From positions 1 through 53,304 of the forward strand of contig JBAZCN010000008.1 of NCBI GenBank assembly GCA_041655035.1: 53,304 nucleotides of DNA. The letters are read 5' to 3'. Below are positions 45,803-53,304 of the stretch, one piece after another. The stretch is from NAT127 sp041655035 (GTDB lineage: Bacteria > Pseudomonadota > Gammaproteobacteria > Pseudomonadales > Porticoccaceae). A model generated the notes under the pieces. The model saw only the letters and a program-made list of their open reading frames with translations. It had not been told where the DNA came from and made no database searches. Numbering within the stretch: the first letter of the stretch is position 1; every line of letters begins with the position of its first letter. Position numbers and translations under genes: made by a program.

Positions 45803-46810
45803 ATGGACTTCAGCCTGGGCAGGACCCTGTCTCTATTGCGCAAGACCGCACCGTTCATCGTCTTGCGACTGGTGATTTTCTTTGCCATTACCCTCGCCTA
45901 CGTGATTGGCACCGGCGGTGGCGCCGGTATCGGTTACCTGGTCGGCAAAGCGGGCGACAATCCCGAGGGCGTTGCCTTCTGGGGCGCGTTCGGCGGCTTC
46001 GGGCTGGTGTCCGGCATTCTCTATCTGTTGCGGGAATACCTGCTCTATCTGGTCAAGGCCGGCCATATCGCGGTACTGGTACAACTGATCGACGACAAAC
46101 CGATTCCCGCTGGCCGCAGCCAGATCGACTACGCGACCGCGGAGGTCAAGAGCCGTTTCGCCGAGGCATCGACTCTGTTTGCCATCGACCAGATCATCAA
46201 GGGTGTGCTCAAGGCCATCAACGGACTGTTATTGACCATTGGCCGCTTCCTGCCGGTGCCCGGTCTGGAACCCCTGCTGCGCTTCATCAACAAGGTGATC
46301 AACCTGTCGCTGACCTACGTCGACGAAGTGATTCTCGCCTACAACATCCGCATCGGTTCGGAAAACCCCTGGGCGTCGAGCCGTGACGCCCTGGTTCTGT
46401 ACGCGCAGAATTACGGCAGGATGGTCAAGAATGCCCTGTTCCTCGCCGTTATCGTCTGGCTTGCCGCCTTTGTGATTTTCCTGCTGGTGCTCGGCCCGGT
46501 CGCCGCCTTGGTCGGCCTGTTTCCCGGCATCGCCGGATTCTGGACCATGGTGATCGCCATCGTCTTCGCCCTCGCTCTCAAGGCGGCGATCGTCGATCCA
46601 CTGGCCATGGCGGCCCTGATCCAGGCGTACTTCAAGGTAATCGAAGGCCAGCAGCCCAACCCGGAATGGGTGCAGAAACTGGAGGGCCTGAGCAGCAAGT
46701 TCCAGGAACTGGGGACCAAAGCCCGCTCCTTTGTGCCAGCCAGTGGCGCGGCAGGAAGGGCGGCGCCTGCGCCGGTCCCGGCAGTCGAGCTGCAAGGCAC
46801 CGATCAGTGA
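45803..46810 (+). CDS. Polytopic inner-membrane protein of unknown function
   Basis: I do not recognise a named family. The 335-residue protein has hydrophobic segments near 17-36, 58-85, about 205-232 and 238-265. Glycine-rich stretches include GTGGGAGIGYLVGKAG, and the Ala/Pro-rich tail looks disordered. It has a GAAGGAGCAT ribosome site, is divergent from the PepSY operon and shares the short gap holding the TTAAG box. It converges with the second kinase gene with a 7-nt overlap. It may be a target of the neighbouring regulators. Confidence 0.82.
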   Translation: MDFSLGRTLSLLRKTAPFIVLRLVIFFAITLAYVIGTGGGAGIGYLVGKAGDNPEGVAFWGAFGGFGLVSGILYLLREYLLYLVKAGHIAVLVQLIDDKPIPAGRSQIDYATAEVKSRFAEASTLFAIDQIIKGVLKAINGLLLTIGRFLPVPGLEPLLRFINKVINLSLTYVDEVILAYNIRIGSENPWASSRDALVLYAQNYGRMVKNALFLAVIVWLAAFVIFLLVLGPVAALVGLFPGIAGFWTMVIAIVFALALKAAIVDPLAMAALIQAYFKVIEGQQPNPEWVQKLEGLSSKFQELGTKARSFVPASGAAGRAAPAPVPAVELQGTDQ

Positions 46811-48156
46811 CGCAAAAAGGATGTCGCCGCCTTGGCCATCGCCGGCAGGCGCACGCAGAAGGCGGCGCCACCCAGGACTGAATCGTCGATCACCAGCTTG
46901 CCGTCCATTTCGGCGAGCATTTCCACCACCAGGCCGAGACCGATACCCTGGCCGGCGTTCTGGGTATCGGCGCGCCCGCCCCGTTCGAGAATCCGCTGAC
47001 GCAGGTTCTCCGGCACACCGGGGCCATCGTCCTCGATCCGCACGATGGCGCTGTCCTCGCCGGCCCGGGCGCTGACCTGCACCCGGCCGAGACACAGGCG
47101 AAAGGCGTTATCGAGCAGGTTGCCGAAGATCTCCAGGGCCTCCGGCTCGGTCACCAGCACCTCGGTGGCGCCGATATCGACATCCCAGGCGATGTTCTTG
47201 TCGTGGTAGACCTTGTCGAGGGAACCGCACAGTTTTTCCAGCACCGGCGCCAGCGGCAGGGGCGTGATCACCCAGGCGGGGCGCGCCGCCATCGCCCGCT
47301 GCAGGTGGAAATTGACCAGCTGATTCATGCGTTGCACCTGATCCTCGAGGATGTGGCGCTGATCGTGGGGCAGGTTGCGGCAGGTTTCGCTGATGACCGC
47401 CAGCGGCGTCTTGAGGCCGTGGGCGAGGTCGCTGACCTTGGTCTGGTACTGCTTGCGCCGCGAACGCTCGCCGGCGAGCAGGCTGTTGAGACCCCGTGCC
47501 AGGCGCTCCAGTTCAGCCGGGTATTCCCCTTCCAGGCGGGGCATGTGGCCGCGCTCCACAGCGATCACCTGGCGATAGATGCGTCGCAGCGGCCGCAGTG
47601 CCCAGCTCAGGCCGCCGGCGAGCAACACCAACAGACTGCCGAGGCCGGCGATCAGCCACAGCCGTAACTGACGCTGGTAGGTGCGCAGGCTGCTGTCGAA
47701 ATTGGTGGTCCGGTCGCCGGTGACGATGGAATAGGTTTTGTCGCCGACTTCGACATCCCAGTCGTGGATAAAGTAGTCTCCCGCGCCGTCCATCATCGGC
47801 AGGCGGGTGAACACCACCTCGTCGCGGTGATAATGCGGCTGGTAGTCGGGGGTGAAATGCCGGGACGAGCTCGATCGCCACACCACTTCGCCGCGCTCGT
47901 CGAAAATCAGCGCGATGAGATCGGATTCGAGCTGGTTGAAGCGCGGATTCTCCATCGCGTCGGGCATCACCAGTCGGTCTTTTTCCACACCCGCGGCGGC
48001 GAGCACGGTGCGGGCATCCGCGGCCAGGCGCTTGAGCTCCCCTTCCTCCAGGGTGTTGGAAAAGGTGGCGATCTGGGACAGCGGAAAGAGAATAGCGAAG
48101 CCGCCGAGGGTCAGCGAGGCGGTGAGCAGCAGGCGCAGGCGAATCGACAGGTTCAA
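46804..48156 (-). CDS. PhoQ-like sensor histidine kinase (second system)
   Basis: This 450-residue kinase has membrane helices near 8-29 and 167-187 around a periplasmic domain of about 135 residues (FTPDYQPHYHRDE, GDYFIHDWDVEVGDKTYS). The phospho-acceptor box is LAHGLKTPLAVISETCR, then NLLDNAFRLC, DDGPGVPENLRQRI and GQGIGLGLVVEML. It starts within the regulator's stop (4-nt overlap). The sensor is distinct from the kinase at 43004, so the two systems likely read different signals. Confidence 0.95.
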   Translation of the reverse strand: MNLSIRLRLLLTASLTLGGFAILFPLSQIATFSNTLEEGELKRLAADARTVLAAAGVEKDRLVMPDAMENPRFNQLESDLIALIFDERGEVVWRSSSSRHFTPDYQPHYHRDEVVFTRLPMMDGAGDYFIHDWDVEVGDKTYSIVTGDRTTNFDSSLRTYQRQLRLWLIAGLGSLLVLLAGGLSWALRPLRRIYRQVIAVERGHMPRLEGEYPAELERLARGLNSLLAGERSRRKQYQTKVSDLAHGLKTPLAVISETCRNLPHDQRHILEDQVQRMNQLVNFHLQRAMAARPAWVITPLPLAPVLEKLCGSLDKVYHDKNIAWDVDIGATEVLVTEPEALEIFGNLLDNAFRLCLGRVQVSARAGEDSAIVRIEDDGPGVPENLRQRILERGGRADTQNAGQGIGLGLVVEMLAEMDGKLVIDDSVLGGAAFCVRLPAMAKAATSFLRH

Positions 48157-48830
48157 TGGCAGGGCACGTCGAACAGGTAGCCGCGGCTGCGCACCGTGGT
48201 GATGGGATTGATGCCACTGGCGGCTTCCAGCTTGCGGCGCAGGCGGCCTACCAGCACTTCTATCACATTGTCGTCGCGCTCCTCGTCGGGCCCGTAGAGC
48301 TGGACCAGGAGTTTCTCCTTGCTGACGGTCTGTTTGTGGTGGAGCATGAGGTATTCGAGTACCCGGTACTCGAAGGCGGTGAGCGCCACCAGCTCGTTGG
48401 CGACGAAGGCCTGGCGACGGTTGAGATCGAGGGCAAAGACCCCGGCCTCGATGCGCGGACGGGTGAAACCCGCGGCGCGGCGCAGTAGGGCATTGAGTCG
48501 CGCCTCGAGTTCTTCGAACTGGAACGGCTTGACCACATAATCGTCGGCCCCCAATTGCAGGGCCTCGACCTTATCCTGCCAGTTGCCCCGGGCGGTCAGC
48601 ACCAGAATCGGGAACGCCTTGCCATCGGTGCGGATGCTGCGGATCAGCTCGAAGCCGTCCATCGCCGGCAGGCCGAGGTCGATGATTGCGATCTCCACCG
48701 TGTACTCGCGGGACAGGTGCTGGGCTTCCCGGCCGTCGCCGGCGGCCAGCACCTGATAACCGCTGCCGGTGAGGCGCTCCACCAGATGATGGCGCAGCAG
48801 ATTGTTGTCCTCGGCGATCAGTACGTTCAT
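48153..48830 (-). CDS. PhoP-like response regulator (second system)
   Basis: This 225-residue OmpR-family regulator has EDNNLLRHHL at the N-terminus, phospho-acceptor Asp in IAIIDLGLPAMDGFE, KPF switch residues in DDYVVKPFQFEEL, and a winged helix with DDNVIEVLVGRLRRKLEA and TVRSRGYLFDV. It pairs with the kinase at 46804. The four-unit 11-bp array upstream of the adjacent barrel gene is a natural binding-site candidate for it. Confidence 0.95.
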   Translation of the reverse strand: MNVLIAEDNNLLRHHLVERLTGSGYQVLAAGDGREAQHLSREYTVEIAIIDLGLPAMDGFELIRSIRTDGKAFPILVLTARGNWQDKVEALQLGADDYVVKPFQFEELEARLNALLRRAAGFTRPRIEAGVFALDLNRRQAFVANELVALTAFEYRVLEYLMLHHKQTVSKEKLLVQLYGPDEERDDNVIEVLVGRLRRKLEAASGINPITTVRSRGYLFDVPCH

Positions 48831-48851
48831 GGCGTGGCGGTGTCGGTCAAT

Positions 48852-48879
48852 CCAAAGGCCAGGCGAGCCTGGCCTTTGG
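48852..48879. terminator. Perfect 13-bp inverted repeat between the barrel gene and the regulator
   Basis: CCAAAGGCCAGGC and its exact complement are separated by only two bases, 28 nt after the stop of the barrel gene. Such a stable hairpin probably ends or stabilises that transcript before the regulator gene. There is no T tract, so a classic Rho-independent terminator is not certain. Confidence 0.6.
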
Positions 48880-48907
48880 TGGTACTGCTACCTTGTCGGT
48901 CCAAGGC

Positions 48908-49516
48908 TCAGAAGCGCCAGTTCAGTCCCACGTACAGTTGCTCGGTACTGCTCAGGTCGGCGCTGCCGGACCGGCTGCGTATGCCGCGCGGCTTGAAATC
49001 CACGTCGGCGTCGTGCTTAGCATAGCGGTAACCCGCTTCCAGCTCCAGATTGTCGGACAGGTTCTGCAGGACGCCCGCCTGGAGCCCGGCATGCAGACCC
49101 CAATCGCTATCGTTGCGGTAGCCGTTGCTCTTCTGGTCGAGATGGGTCAACCCGGCAGTGGCGCCGGCGAACAGCCGAGTGGCGCTGGCAACCGGCAGCA
49201 TCAGGTCATAGGACAGCCCGATGGTCTGCTGGCGGAGCTTGGCGGCACTGTGATAGCTGTCGGATACGTAATCGTAGCTCAGGTAGTAGCGGGCGGTGGT
49301 CTGGTCGTTACCGACGCGCAGGCCCCAGCTACCGGAGTCGTCGATGATGCGGTCGAAATTGACGCCGGGCATCTGGATCTTGGCGCGGTTGGACTCGTCG
49401 TAGTTGGAGCTGATCTGGCCCACTGTGCCGCCGACGAACAGGTTTTCCTGAGCAAGGGCGCCGGTGGCCAGCAGGCTGATGGCGGCGATAGGCACGATTT
49501 TCCGGGCAATACGCAT
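48908..49516 (-). CDS. Outer-membrane beta-barrel protein
   Basis: This 202-residue protein has a signal peptide (MRIARKIVPIAAISLLATGA, cleavage at ALA-QE). Alternating-residue strands such as RYYLSYDYVSD, TIGLSYDLMLP and LELEAGYRYAKHD follow, ending in the aromatic YVGLNWRF needed for BAM assembly. The size suits an eight-stranded barrel of the OmpA/OmpW/Ail type. I cannot name it. The 11-bp repeat array lies 54-94 nt upstream of its start and the PhoP-like regulator is the next gene. Confidence 0.88.
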   Translation of the reverse strand: MRIARKIVPIAAISLLATGALAQENLFVGGTVGQISSNYDESNRAKIQMPGVNFDRIIDDSGSWGLRVGNDQTTARYYLSYDYVSDSYHSAAKLRQQTIGLSYDLMLPVASATRLFAGATAGLTHLDQKSNGYRNDSDWGLHAGLQAGVLQNLSDNLELEAGYRYAKHDADVDFKPRGIRSRSGSADLSSTEQLYVGLNWRF

Positions 49517-49569
49517 GGTTTTCTCCTCGGGATGGTTTCCATGAATGCCCGGTCATGCTAACCGGCCGG

Positions 49570-49609
49570 TGCTGAATGGCCGCTGTATTGGTGCTGAACA
49601 GTTGCTGAA
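49570..49609 (-). promoter_or_regulatory. Four 11-bp direct repeats, response-regulator binding array
   Basis: On the minus strand the heptamers TTCAGCA, TTCAGCA, TACAGCG and TTCAGCA occur at exact 11-bp steps (plus-strand starts 49570, 49581, 49592 and 49603, listed in reverse order). An 11-bp direct-repeat period is the usual footprint of OmpR/PhoB-family dimers. The array sits upstream of the barrel gene, so it may activate that gene. Confidence 0.7.
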
Positions 49610-49657
49610 CGGATGGCCGAAACAATTGCCCGGTACATCTGCCGGTGCATACCGCCA

Positions 49658-49673
49658 TTAAGGAATGCTTAAG
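49658..49673 (+). promoter_or_regulatory. BqsR/PmrA-type box upstream of the YejM-like gene
   Basis: TTAAG, GAATGC and TTAAG match the BqsR box TTAAG-N6-TTAAG exactly and, read as ATTAAG-N5-CTTAAG, also fit a PmrA box. It lies 88 nt upstream of the sulfatase-fold gene and 142 nt from the divergent barrel gene. Confidence 0.6.
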
Positions 49674-49761
49674 GCTGATTGGCTAGGCTGGCTGTCGGGT
49701 CGGCCAATAGCGATGGACATCGACCCGGAACCATAACATCAACCAAGCCAGAAGAGTCTCC

Positions 49762-51705
49762 ATGGATACAACCACTCGCTCATCTGCCGGGGCACCGAGA
49801 ACGCTCTCCTGGCTGGCGGTCTTTGCCCTGCTGTCCTGGGGACACATGCTGGTCGTCACCGCCGGTCTCCTGGACCTCGGGCTGTCTGATCCGCTCTCGC
49901 TGCGATCGGCCTTGTTTCACTTTGCGGCCTGGCCGGTCTACAGCCTGCTGTACATCGCTCCGGCATTGTCGGTGGCCCTGCTGGCTGCCTGGCTGGCGCC
50001 ATCCTGGCCGCGGCTGGCGATGGTCAGCGCCGCCGCGGCCAGTGTCCTGTGCCTGCTGTACGTGCAGGCCGACAGCATGATCTACCAGCTCTACAACTTC
50101 CATTTCAACGGTTTCGTGCTCAATCTGCTGGTCACGCGCGGAGGTGTCGAATCGCTCGGCTCCGGGAGTGAAACCTACATCTCGATGGCGTTGATCGCGG
50201 CCCGCATCGTGGTGATCCAGCTGGTGCTGGTGGTCGCCAGCCGCAGGCTCGCCGCCTGGCGGCCGGGCAGCCTGCGACCGGCGCTCGCCCTGGCGGCGAG
50301 CCTGTGGGTACTGGCAGTGGTGGTGCAGGGAGTCGGCTACGGGGTCGCCGACATCCGCAAAGATGGCGCGGTCCTCGACACCGCCCGGGTCTATCCGTTC
50401 TTCAAGAAGGTCAGGTTTCGCACCCTGGCGGCTCACTTCGGCTTCGAGGCCGCGCCCCGCCATTCGATCCGCGCCGAGGTGGATACCGCCCGCCTCGACT
50501 ACCCGCGGCAGCAGGTTGCCTTCGAACGTCTGGACGACCTGCACAATATCATCTGGCTGGTGGCGGAATCGCTGCGCTGGGACCGGCTGCAGCCCGACAT
50601 CATGCCCAACACCTGGGCACTGGCCGGGCGATCCCTGCATTTCACCCGCCACTACTCCACCGGCAACGGTACCCGGGAGAGCCTGTTCGGCATGTTCTAC
50701 GGGCTCTACGGCTCCTATTGGCAGAGTTTTCTCACCGCGCGGCGCAGCCCGCTGCTGATGGACAGGATCATCGAACTCGGCTACCAGCTCGATCTGCGCA
50801 CCAGCGCCCAGTTCTCCTACCCCGAGTTCGACAAGACGCTGTTTGCCCGCGTCCCGTTGGACAGCCTGCACGAAGGGGACTACGAGCTGCCCCCCTGGCA
50901 GCGCGATGAGGTCAATACCACAGCCCTGGTCGAGGCCCTCGAAAACCGGGATCGGGCCAGGCCGTTCATGGGATTTTATTTTCTTGAGTCCACCCACGCC
51001 CGCTACTCGTTCCCCGAGCACAGCGCTCCGGTGCAGCCCTATGCCGAGGAGGTCAACTATGCGCGGATGTCCAGGGAAGACCTGCTGCCGCGCATCGATC
51101 TGATCCGCAACCGCTACTCCAACGCCGCGCACTGGGTAGACGCACAGGTGGGCAGGATCGTCGCCGCCCTCGAAAGCGAAGGCATGCTCGACGACACCAT
51201 CGTCATCGTCACCGGTGACCATGGCGAGGAGTTCCTGGAAAAAGGTTCCTGGGGGCACAATTCCCATTTCGTCGATGAGCAGACGCGGGTGCCGCTGGTG
51301 GTGTGGCTGCCGGGGCAGGAGCCGCGGGCCATCGACCGCACCACCAGCCACATGGACATCGCCACCACCCTGCTGCAACTGTTGGGGGCGACCGGGCCGG
51401 TGGCGAACTACAGCCTGGGTCGGCATCTGCTCAGTATCGAACCCCGCGATTTCATCGCCATCAGCGACTGGCACAGCATCGGCGTGCTGACGCCGGAGCT
51501 GAAATTCCGCATTCCCTATCTCAATCGCGGCGACGGCGGCTGGGAGCCCACCGGGCCGGCCGATGAACCCCTCGATGACGATCAGGAAGCGCTGTTGATC
51601 GAGCGCAATACCCGGCAGATACTCACCGCCATCGACAACAATTCGCAGTTCCTCAAGAAATCGCAACGCGCCGCGAACGATGAGGACGGCAAACTGGCGA
51701 TGTAG
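49762..51705 (+). CDS. YejM/PbgA-like inner-membrane sulfatase-fold protein
   Basis: This 647-residue protein has about five N-terminal membrane helices (to about residue 190), like the DUF3413 domain. A periplasmic alkaline-phosphatase/sulfatase-fold domain follows with LVAESLRWDRL, STGNGTRESLFGMFYGLYGSYW, VTGDHGEEF and GHNSHFVDEQTRVPLVVWLP. YejM (PbgA) controls LPS synthesis through LapB and LpxC and binds lipid A. A catalytic LPS-modifying role is less likely but possible. A PmrA/BqsR-type box stands upstream, which fits an envelope or LPS function. Confidence 0.88.
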   Translation: MDTTTRSSAGAPRTLSWLAVFALLSWGHMLVVTAGLLDLGLSDPLSLRSALFHFAAWPVYSLLYIAPALSVALLAAWLAPSWPRLAMVSAAAASVLCLLYVQADSMIYQLYNFHFNGFVLNLLVTRGGVESLGSGSETYISMALIAARIVVIQLVLVVASRRLAAWRPGSLRPALALAASLWVLAVVVQGVGYGVADIRKDGAVLDTARVYPFFKKVRFRTLAAHFGFEAAPRHSIRAEVDTARLDYPRQQVAFERLDDLHNIIWLVAESLRWDRLQPDIMPNTWALAGRSLHFTRHYSTGNGTRESLFGMFYGLYGSYWQSFLTARRSPLLMDRIIELGYQLDLRTSAQFSYPEFDKTLFARVPLDSLHEGDYELPPWQRDEVNTTALVEALENRDRARPFMGFYFLESTHARYSFPEHSAPVQPYAEEVNYARMSREDLLPRIDLIRNRYSNAAHWVDAQVGRIVAALESEGMLDDTIVIVTGDHGEEFLEKGSWGHNSHFVDEQTRVPLVVWLPGQEPRAIDRTTSHMDIATTLLQLLGATGPVANYSLGRHLLSIEPRDFIAISDWHSIGVLTPELKFRIPYLNRGDGGWEPTGPADEPLDDDQEALLIERNTRQILTAIDNNSQFLKKSQRAANDEDGKLAM

Positions 51706-51828
51706 CGCAGGGTCGCACTCAGGGCGCCGACGTCTTTGGCGGGGCGGCCGGCCGTGGCGCAACCTTTTTCTGGCCAAAGCCGGGGAGATTCCTTAAGGTT
51801 GCGCGTTTGATTCCGCGCACAGGACCCC

Positions 51829-53280
51829 ATGGCCTACCCCAGCTTCGACAGCAAAAGACGCTTTATGGTGTTGCTCGCCATATTGCTTGCCGGAGGGTTC
51901 CTGGCCACCACTCTGATCAGCTACTACGTGGCGCGGGATTCGCTCGAACGGCATATCGCCGAAGAGATGCTGCCCCTGACCGGCGACAACGTCTACTCGG
52001 AAATCCAGCGCGATCTGCTGCGCCCGGTGCTGATTTCCTCGCTGATGGCCCACGACACCTTTGTCCGCGACTGGGCTCTGGGCGGCGAGAAGAACAGCCG
52101 CCAGATCAGCAGCTACCTGGCTGAAATCCAGAAGAAATACGGCACCATCACCGCGTTCTTCGTTTCCGACGAGACCCTCCGCTACTACCATGCGGAGCGC
52201 GTCGTCAAAGTGCTCGACCCGCACGACCCCCTCGATGACTGGTATTTTCGCCTGCGCAACCACACCGGTGAGTACGAGATCAATATCGATGACGACACCG
52301 CGGATCGATCGCGCCTGGCCATCTTTATCAACTATCGGGTGATGGACTACCTGGGCCGGTTCATCGGCGTGACCGGCGTCGGATTGTCGGTCGATTCGGT
52401 GGTCTCCCTGATCGAAAGCTACCAGCGCCGTTACGGCCGGGTGATCTATTTCGTCAACCGCCAGGGGGATGTCACCCTGCGCGGCAGGGATTTCGATCTC
52501 GCCGCCCGGTTGCGCGACCGCCCGGGGCTGGCGCCCCACGTCACCCGGATGCTCACCGTTCCCAGCACCTCCTTCACCTATCTCGACGGGGACCGTCGGG
52601 AAGTCTATGTCAACAGCCGGCTGGTGCCGGAGTTCGACTGGTACCTGATCGTGGAGCAGCACAGCGACAGCGGCAAGGAGCGTATCGACAGGACGCTCAT
52701 CATCAACATCCTGCTGTCGCTGGTGGTGACCGCGCTGGTATCGACGGTGGCCCATTTCACGCTGCGCGGCTACCAGCGACGGCTGGTCGAGATGGCCACC
52801 ACCGACAAACTGACCGGCACGCTCAATCGCCAGGCCTTTGAGAACCTGTTCGACCACGCCGTGAAACGCGCCGGCCGGCAGGGGCAGCCGCTGACGCTGG
52901 CGGCCATCGACATCGATAATTTCAAGCGCATCAACGATACCTTTGGTCACCAGGGCGGTGACAAGGTGATCCGCGAAGTGGCGGCCCTGATCGCTGCCCA
53001 TACTCGCGATAGCGACGTCCTGTGTCGCTGGGGCGGTGAGGAGTTCATCTTGCTGCTGGAGGGTTGCAGCCAGCCGTCGGCCTGGCAGCGCGCCGAAGCG
53101 CTCCGCCGGGCCATCAGGGAAAGCAGGATTCGCTACGGCCGCGATGAGCTGACGGTGACCATCAGTATCGGTGTCGCTGAGTTCCAGCAGGGCGAAACCC
53201 TGGAAGCCCTGGTCAATCGCGCTGACGGGGCGCTTTACGTCGCCAAGCGCGAAGGTCGGGATCGCGTCAAGTCGGCCTGA
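51829..53280 (+). CDS. Membrane diguanylate cyclase with periplasmic Cache sensor
   Basis: This 483-residue protein makes cyclic di-GMP. The N-terminal helix (MVLLAILLAGGFLATTLISY) and a second helix (IINILLSLVVTALVSTVAHF, about 290-310) flank a periplasmic sensor of dCache type with NHTGEYEINIDDDT and GRFIGVTGVGLSV. The C-terminal GGDEF domain has DIDNFKRINDTFGHQGGD and the active-site GGEEF. The product-inhibition site RxxD (RDSD) sits five residues before GGEEF, so feedback control should work. It appears to be transcribed alone. Confidence 0.95.
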   Translation: MAYPSFDSKRRFMVLLAILLAGGFLATTLISYYVARDSLERHIAEEMLPLTGDNVYSEIQRDLLRPVLISSLMAHDTFVRDWALGGEKNSRQISSYLAEIQKKYGTITAFFVSDETLRYYHAERVVKVLDPHDPLDDWYFRLRNHTGEYEINIDDDTADRSRLAIFINYRVMDYLGRFIGVTGVGLSVDSVVSLIESYQRRYGRVIYFVNRQGDVTLRGRDFDLAARLRDRPGLAPHVTRMLTVPSTSFTYLDGDRREVYVNSRLVPEFDWYLIVEQHSDSGKERIDRTLIINILLSLVVTALVSTVAHFTLRGYQRRLVEMATTDKLTGTLNRQAFENLFDHAVKRAGRQGQPLTLAAIDIDNFKRINDTFGHQGGDKVIREVAALIAAHTRDSDVLCRWGGEEFILLLEGCSQPSAWQRAEALRRAIRESRIRYGRDELTVTISIGVAEFQQGETLEALVNRADGALYVAKREGRDRVKSA

Positions 53281-53304
53281 AAGCTCGCCCCTGGCTGTGT
53301 GCGG

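Larger units (their letters stand above)
49517..49761. other. Divergent regulatory region between the barrel gene and the YejM-like gene
   Basis: This 245-bp gap has no gene. It contains the four-unit 11-bp array near the barrel gene and the TTAAG-N6-TTAAG box near the YejM-like gene, so the two divergent genes may answer to the two nearby regulators. I see no strong sigma-70 promoter, which fits activator-dependent expression. Confidence 0.7.

Noticed and set aside
49780..51777. 665-codon open frame opposite the YejM-like gene
   Set aside because: The plus-strand protein has clear membrane helices and sulfatase-fold motifs. The antisense frame has none.
51793..51808. TTAAG near the diguanylate cyclase start considered as a third BqsR/PmrA box
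   Set aside because: The second half-site at the required 11-bp distance is missing.

Overview
The window is chromosomal DNA from a GC-rich gammaproteobacterium. The evidence is the gene order around a chromosomal origin (mnmE-yidC-yidD-rnpA-rpmH on one side, mnmG-rsmG-parA-parB-atpIBEFHAGDC-glmU-glmS on the other) and protein sequences typical of that class. A finer placement, perhaps near the Cellvibrionales, is only a guess. dnaA is not inside the window.

Positions 1-16645 are a mobile defence island inserted at the 3' end of mnmE, the type of site used by SGI1-like islands. Its tyrosine integrase (15256-16461) starts about 185 bp from the mnmE stop codon and points away from mnmE. Behind it lies a tightly packed leftward unit: a small HTH protein, an AlbA_2/Schlafen-type protein, a PLD-nuclease/SNF2-helicase fusion, a large adenine methylase with a target-recognition region, a RecF/SMC-like ATPase with a duplicated HEPN-like C-terminus, then a SIR2-APAZ protein and a short Argonaute (a SPARSA-type NAD-depleting pair). 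Most of these genes overlap by 4-8 nt. The arrangement suggests a DISARM/type I-like restriction system with an abortive-infection pAgo module behind it. At the far left a second integrase of another family appears broken by an in-frame stop, so the island continues or meets another element beyond the window.

Positions 16646-35820 are the origin region. MnmE, YidC, YidD, RnpA and L34 run leftward. An AT-rich 531-bp gap (20478-21008) with perfect DnaA boxes is the probable oriC. MnmG, RsmG, ParA, ParB, the nine-gene ATP synthase operon, GlmU and GlmS run rightward.

Positions 35821-42144 hold a glutamate dehydrogenase and a nitric-oxide module. NorR is divergent from a four-gene operon (orphan SdhB-like iron-sulfur protein, hemerythrin-like protein, DUF454 protein, NnrS) that has a sigma-54 promoter candidate. 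Positions 42146-42765 carry an Rnk-like regulator and a small unknown gene.

Positions 43004-53280 are an envelope-sensing region. It has two PhoP/PhoQ-type two-component systems (one led by two PepSY proteins), an unknown membrane protein, an outer-membrane beta-barrel, a YejM-like inner-membrane sulfatase-fold protein and a membrane diguanylate cyclase. Two TTAAG-N6-TTAAG-type boxes and a four-unit 11-bp repeat array lie at the promoters in this block and suggest direct control by its response regulators.
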